From: Anastatus disparis | Taxonomy: Eukaryota; Arthropoda; Insecta; Hymenoptera; Eupelmidae | NCBI GenBank assembly: GCA_017163975.1 | Contig: JAFFSR010000264.1 | Location: 1 to 64,000, forward strand | Reading direction: 5' to 3' | Length of the DNA stretch: 64,000 bases | Shown: positions 60,568 to 64,000 of the stretch, piece by piece | Layout: every line of letters begins with the position of its first letter | Position numbering within the stretch: position 1 is the stretch's first letter | Position numbers and translations under genes: made by a program | Notes under the pieces: generated by a model | The model's database searches: none | Seen by the model: the letters and a program-made list of their open reading frames with translations, nothing else | Told to the model about the DNA's origin: nothing

Positions 60568-60640
60568 AGATCTCAGAGCCTTACTTGATAGAGCGATGGA
60601 TTTGTAATCTTGAGTACTTGAGTTCGAATCCACAGCACAC
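60568..60640 (+). mobile_element. tRNA-derived SINE head
   Basis: TTACTTGATAGAGCGATGGA, an anticodon-like TTTGTAA loop and a perfect B-box GAGTTCGAATCC. The acceptor stem does not close. The TTAA element follows 35 bp downstream. Confidence 0.55.
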
Positions 60641-60674
60641 TTTTTCTGCAGTTTGGGTATGTTTTATCTGTAAT

Positions 60675-61342
60675 TTAAGGTGGATCATCCATCTAGGACC
60701 GTATCATGTTTTGGGTCCCTTGGTGGTATTTGTATTATTGCAAATTTTTATAAATGAATACAATCTATATGTATCAATTATAACTATTATTATTTTAAAA
60801 ATAAAAATCATTGCATAAGTAAATGCATAGAAAAATTTTTTTTTCTTAAAAAACCCTTTGTGATTATTTACTTATATACGGCACTATATAGCGGACTTCG
60901 TAATATGTATACATGCACTCTAAGCGTCTTAGCATTATCACGCATGCGCAGTATATACCAGTTGATTCACTCGATTCTACGTTAATCAAACATTTTCAAC
61001 TTTTACACTTAATTTCTCTTTATTTACATTGTTTACTCCCTTTTTCCTCGAGCATATTATAATCGTTATTAAATCGTCTGTCTTCCATACTTTTTTTATC
61101 AAAAACTTTTAAGTAACAAAAAAGTTATAATCAACTTTATGCATAAATCATGATTTTTTCCATTTATGCGTGTGTATAATATCTTTTTTTCAGACATTGA
61201 TTACTTGAGATTTTGATGGTTTACCTTATGTTTTTATTATACCAAAGAAAAGATGGGTATTTCAAGATTATTATTATAGTAAAGTTTCGTCAAAAACTTT
61301 TAGGTTTACAAAATATCATTGGGAACGGATGATCCACCTTAA
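60675..61342. mobile_element. TTAA-flanked element with GGTGGATCATCC termini
   Basis: TTAAGGTGGATCATCC at the left, GGATGATCCACCTTAA at the right; perfect 16-bp inverted ends 668 bp apart, AT-rich interior, no transposase. Confidence 0.8.
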
Positions 61343-61443
61343 TACAGATCTAATCTTACTAAAACAGTTTTTCTTTAAAAATTTTCAGCTCTTGCTGATC
61401 ATGTTGTGTAATATAATAAAAAAACTCATTTCAACACGTACCG

Positions 61444-62206
61444 TTAAGGTTGTATGGGCTATACAGTCTGTGTCAAAAGTTAGTTTTTTAGAAAATCGTC
61501 TATATTTTTTAGTAGAAAATGATTTTTTAATTTTCAGTTTAGTAACTTATTAGATAATATTAAAACAATCATTTTAAATTTTGTTTCATTTAAATATAAT
61601 GAATTATTAAAGAGTTATAACATTTTAAAGTTTATAAATTTTACACAAATCTAATGCAATCATAAATAATAATGCCAAACTTTCAAAAATGATTTTATTT
61701 GACTGCAAAAAAGTTTATTTTGTTCAGTTTAAAATTTAGAATCTATTGACGAAAATGGAATTTTGATTTTTATTTTTTATTAAAATTTATAGCTAATTTT
61801 CTATGATAAAACAGTAAGTACCGTCTGAGACATATACATTTTTTCGCAGAAAATTAGCAATAAATTTTAACAAAAAATAAAAATAACAATTCCATCCTCG
61901 TCAATAGATTCTAAATTTTAAACTGAACAAAATAAACTTTTTTGCAGTCAAATAAAATCATTTTTGAAAGTTTGGCATTATTATTTATGATTGCATTAGA
62001 TTTGTGAAGAATTTATAAACTTTAAAATGTTATAACTCTTTAATAATTCATTATATTTAAATGAAACAAAGTTTAAAATGATTGTTTTAATATTATCTAA
62101 TAAGTTACTAAGCTAAAAATTTGATAATTACTTTCTACCAAAAAATATAGACAATTTTCTAAGAAACTAACTTTTGACACAGACTGTATAGCCCATACAA
62201 CCTTAA
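61444..62206. mobile_element. TTAA-flanked foldback element
   Basis: TTAAGGTTGTATGGGCTATA and TATAGCCCATACAACCTTAA form perfect ends; arms of about 370 bp pair throughout. Fragments occur at 25020-25330 and 27145-27240. Its right TTAA is shared with the next MITE. Confidence 0.92.
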
Positions 62207-62584
62207 GAAGAGGCCGAACTATCTGTAGTTTTTTTCATCATTTATGTAAACACCATTGGCTGTAACACCATTGGCTGTAAAAAATGGCTATCCCCGCTAG
62301 ATACTAGTATATTGGTTAAATTTTATAATAAGAACCAAATAATTTAATCATGTGATTTTTTAATAATATGAGACCTACCAAAAAAGATAGGTTATATTTT
62401 AGATATTAAGTATCATATTATTCAAAAATCACGTGATAAAATTATTTTGTTCTTATTATAAAATTTATCTATTATACTAGTATCTAGCGGGGGTCGCCAT
62501 TTTTTTAGTGTTACAGCCAATGGTGTTTACATAAATGATGAAAAACACTATTAGACAAGGACAGATAGTTCGGCCTGCTTTTAA
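62203..62584. mobile_element. TTAA-flanked MITE, family 2, second copy
   Basis: TTAAGAAGAGGCCGAACTAT to ATAGTTCGGCCTGCTTTTAA; the interior CCCGCTAGATACTAGTAT foldback matches 56452-56848. Abuts the preceding element at one TTAA, with a local duplication of CACCATTGGCTGTAA. Confidence 0.9.
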
Positions 62585-62726
62585 GTACAATCTGTTCTCT
62601 CAATAGTTCCACTCTCAATAGCTCCTCTTCCTCATCACGATCGAAAGCTTCTCTCACCCCAGCTCTGACACTCGACCCGCTAGAATTGTCGGTCGACATT
62701 TTCAATAGTTCGCAAATCATTATCAA
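62585..62726 (-). pseudogene. Possible coding relic (acidic N-terminal exon) cut by MITE
   Basis: The minus strand from ATG at about 62700 reads MSTDNSSGSSVRAGVREAFD, then an acidic EEEELLRVELLREQ helix. The frame enters the MITE at 62584. Codon use is less AT-biased than the surroundings, which suggests real coding origin. No family recognised and no continuation found on the far side. Confidence 0.35.
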
Positions 62727-62729
62727 TAA

Positions 62730-63500
62730 AATAAAGCCTTAAAGAGGTGAAATTCATGAAATAATTAGAATTGATAATTAAAATAATTAAGAGAGCGGAC
62801 CAATTTACCACTTTTGTTTTTAAATATAAAAAATCATTAACAAAAATAATCCCTCAAAATAATCTTTCTTTATAAAAAGCTTTCACAACAGAATATAACA
62901 AGCCTTGAAAAAAAATTTCATGAAAACTATATTATTTATTTTAATAATGTTTTTTAAATAAATGCACGAGATATATTGAGAGTACTCTTCGCTTTTCATA
63001 AGAGTGGTAGCAGACTGCAGCGTCATGAAAAATTGATTTTTAATATTTTTACCTATTAATATACTGAAATAAGTATGATTAAAGTTTTTCCATGTATAAT
63101 TTAGGTATTCAAAATTATTTTGATTAAAGTTTTACAAATCAATTGAAGGGCCGGATGCAAGAATGAGGTATGCGCTCGGAACCGCGTATAAAGTATAGCG
63201 CGTGCTCGACTAAAGCAGCCAAATATAAAAAGTTGAAAAATTTATTTTCAAAAAATACTGGCATATAGAGAATGAAAAAATACAACTTTTTTTTAAGCAA
63301 AATTTTTTCACTGGGTGTTTACTTTTAAAGCAAAAAATTAAAAAGTGACTTTCACAAAAAGTAATTTTTAATAATTTTTTAAAACATAAATTGCTCTATT
63401 TCAGCTAAATATGATCGAATCGTTCTGAATTTTTTGTGCACACGGGGAATACTCTAGCGCTAGTAATAAGATCATAAAAGTGATAACATTATTAATTTAT
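62730..63500. other. Intergenic, no gene seen
   Basis: AT-rich; no ORF, repeat ends or RNA gene recognised. Confidence 0.5.
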
Positions 63501-63507
63501 TTATAAC

Positions 63508-64000
63508 AATTTAGTTGTAAAGTGATAAAGAGCATTTATTGACACATTAACTTCAGTGACAAAAAGTATCGAGGGAAGTTTAAGTCTCGAAGAACTTCCA
63601 GCGAGAAATTTGTTCTTTAATATGTAAAGAAGTTTTTTGGAAAGTTTCAGATTTTTATATTAAAAATTGGCTGAAAGAGAGCGATTTTTGTAATTTAGGT
63701 GTAAAGTCGCGCGTGTGGTAGCGCGTCAGTGCGCTCAGTGTACATTTAACGTACTCGATGAAATCTGACGCGCTACCGCACGTGCCACGGCACGCGCGAC
63801 TTTACACCTAAATTACAAAAATCGCTCTCATTCAGCCAATTTTTAATATAAAAATCTGAAACTTTTCAAAAAACTTCTTTACATATTAAAGAACAAATTT
63901 CTCGCTGGAAGTTCTTCGAGACTTGAACTTCCCTCGATACTTTTTGTCATTGAAGTTAATGTTTATCAATAAGTGTTCTTTATCTATTTACAACTAAATT
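63508..64000. mobile_element. Foldback element with GC-rich core, reaching window end
   Basis: AATTTAGTTGTAAAGTGATA at 63508 is mirrored by the window's last bases (TCTATTTACAACTAAATT). Arms of about 225 bp pair closely; the core at 63700-63800 is GC-rich with GTCGCGCGTG..CACGCGCGAC. Sequence of the inner arm (AAGAAG.TTTTT.GGAAGTTTCAGAT, GAGAGC) resembles 20500-20580 in the composite foldback. Confidence 0.9.

Noticed and set aside
60568..60640. Possible tRNA-Thr gene
   Set aside because: Acceptor stem does not pair; fits a SINE head.

Overview
The window is AT-rich eukaryotic DNA, almost certainly from an insect. The evidence is short GT-AG introns of about 75-100 bp, animal-type SPT5 and CRAL-TRIO proteins, TCAGT-type initiator motifs and dense MITE/foldback repeats. 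A parasitoid hymenopteran is a reasonable guess, but the sequence alone does not fix the taxon.

Region 1-13.1 kb holds a giant imperfect palindrome. Arms of about 4.1 kb (1-4152 and 6101-10230) flank a 1.95-kb spacer. Each arm carries the promoter, 5'UTR exon, intron and first coding exon of an SPT5-like gene, so two copies sit head to head. The right copy (9923-12871, +) can be followed through NGN and KOW1-KOW5 to a stop in four coding exons. It carries about five net single-base frameshifts in homopolymers and lacks the normal SPT5 C-terminal part. The left copy runs off the window edge and has an early in-frame stop.

Region 13-25 kb is repeat-rich: TTAA-flanked MITEs, foldbacks, a nested 2.9-kb foldback composite and a SINE. 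It also contains a second SPT5-derived gene (23426-24079), a 188-aa protein made of a Ser/acidic N-terminus and two KOW5-like modules. This gene keeps the SPT5 promoter block, 5'UTR splice site, last intron and 3'UTR.

Region 25-37 kb is gene-poor. It holds one Cys-rich minus-strand exon (27875-28107) and repeat fragments. Region 37-52 kb is a clean six-coding-exon CRAL-TRIO (alpha-tocopherol-transfer-protein-like) gene (48217-51939, 310 aa), probably with a far-upstream 5'UTR exon ending at 38511.

From 52.8 to 59.4 kb the sequence repeats, at moderate divergence, the 42.6-48.8 kb block upstream of that gene but without its coding exons. This suggests a partial tandem duplication of the locus, later hit by foldback and MITE insertions. 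The rest (59.4-64 kb) is repeats: a dispersed repeat, a SINE, three TTAA-flanked elements and a GC-cored foldback reaching the window end. No rRNA, functional tRNA, CRISPR or prokaryotic features were seen.
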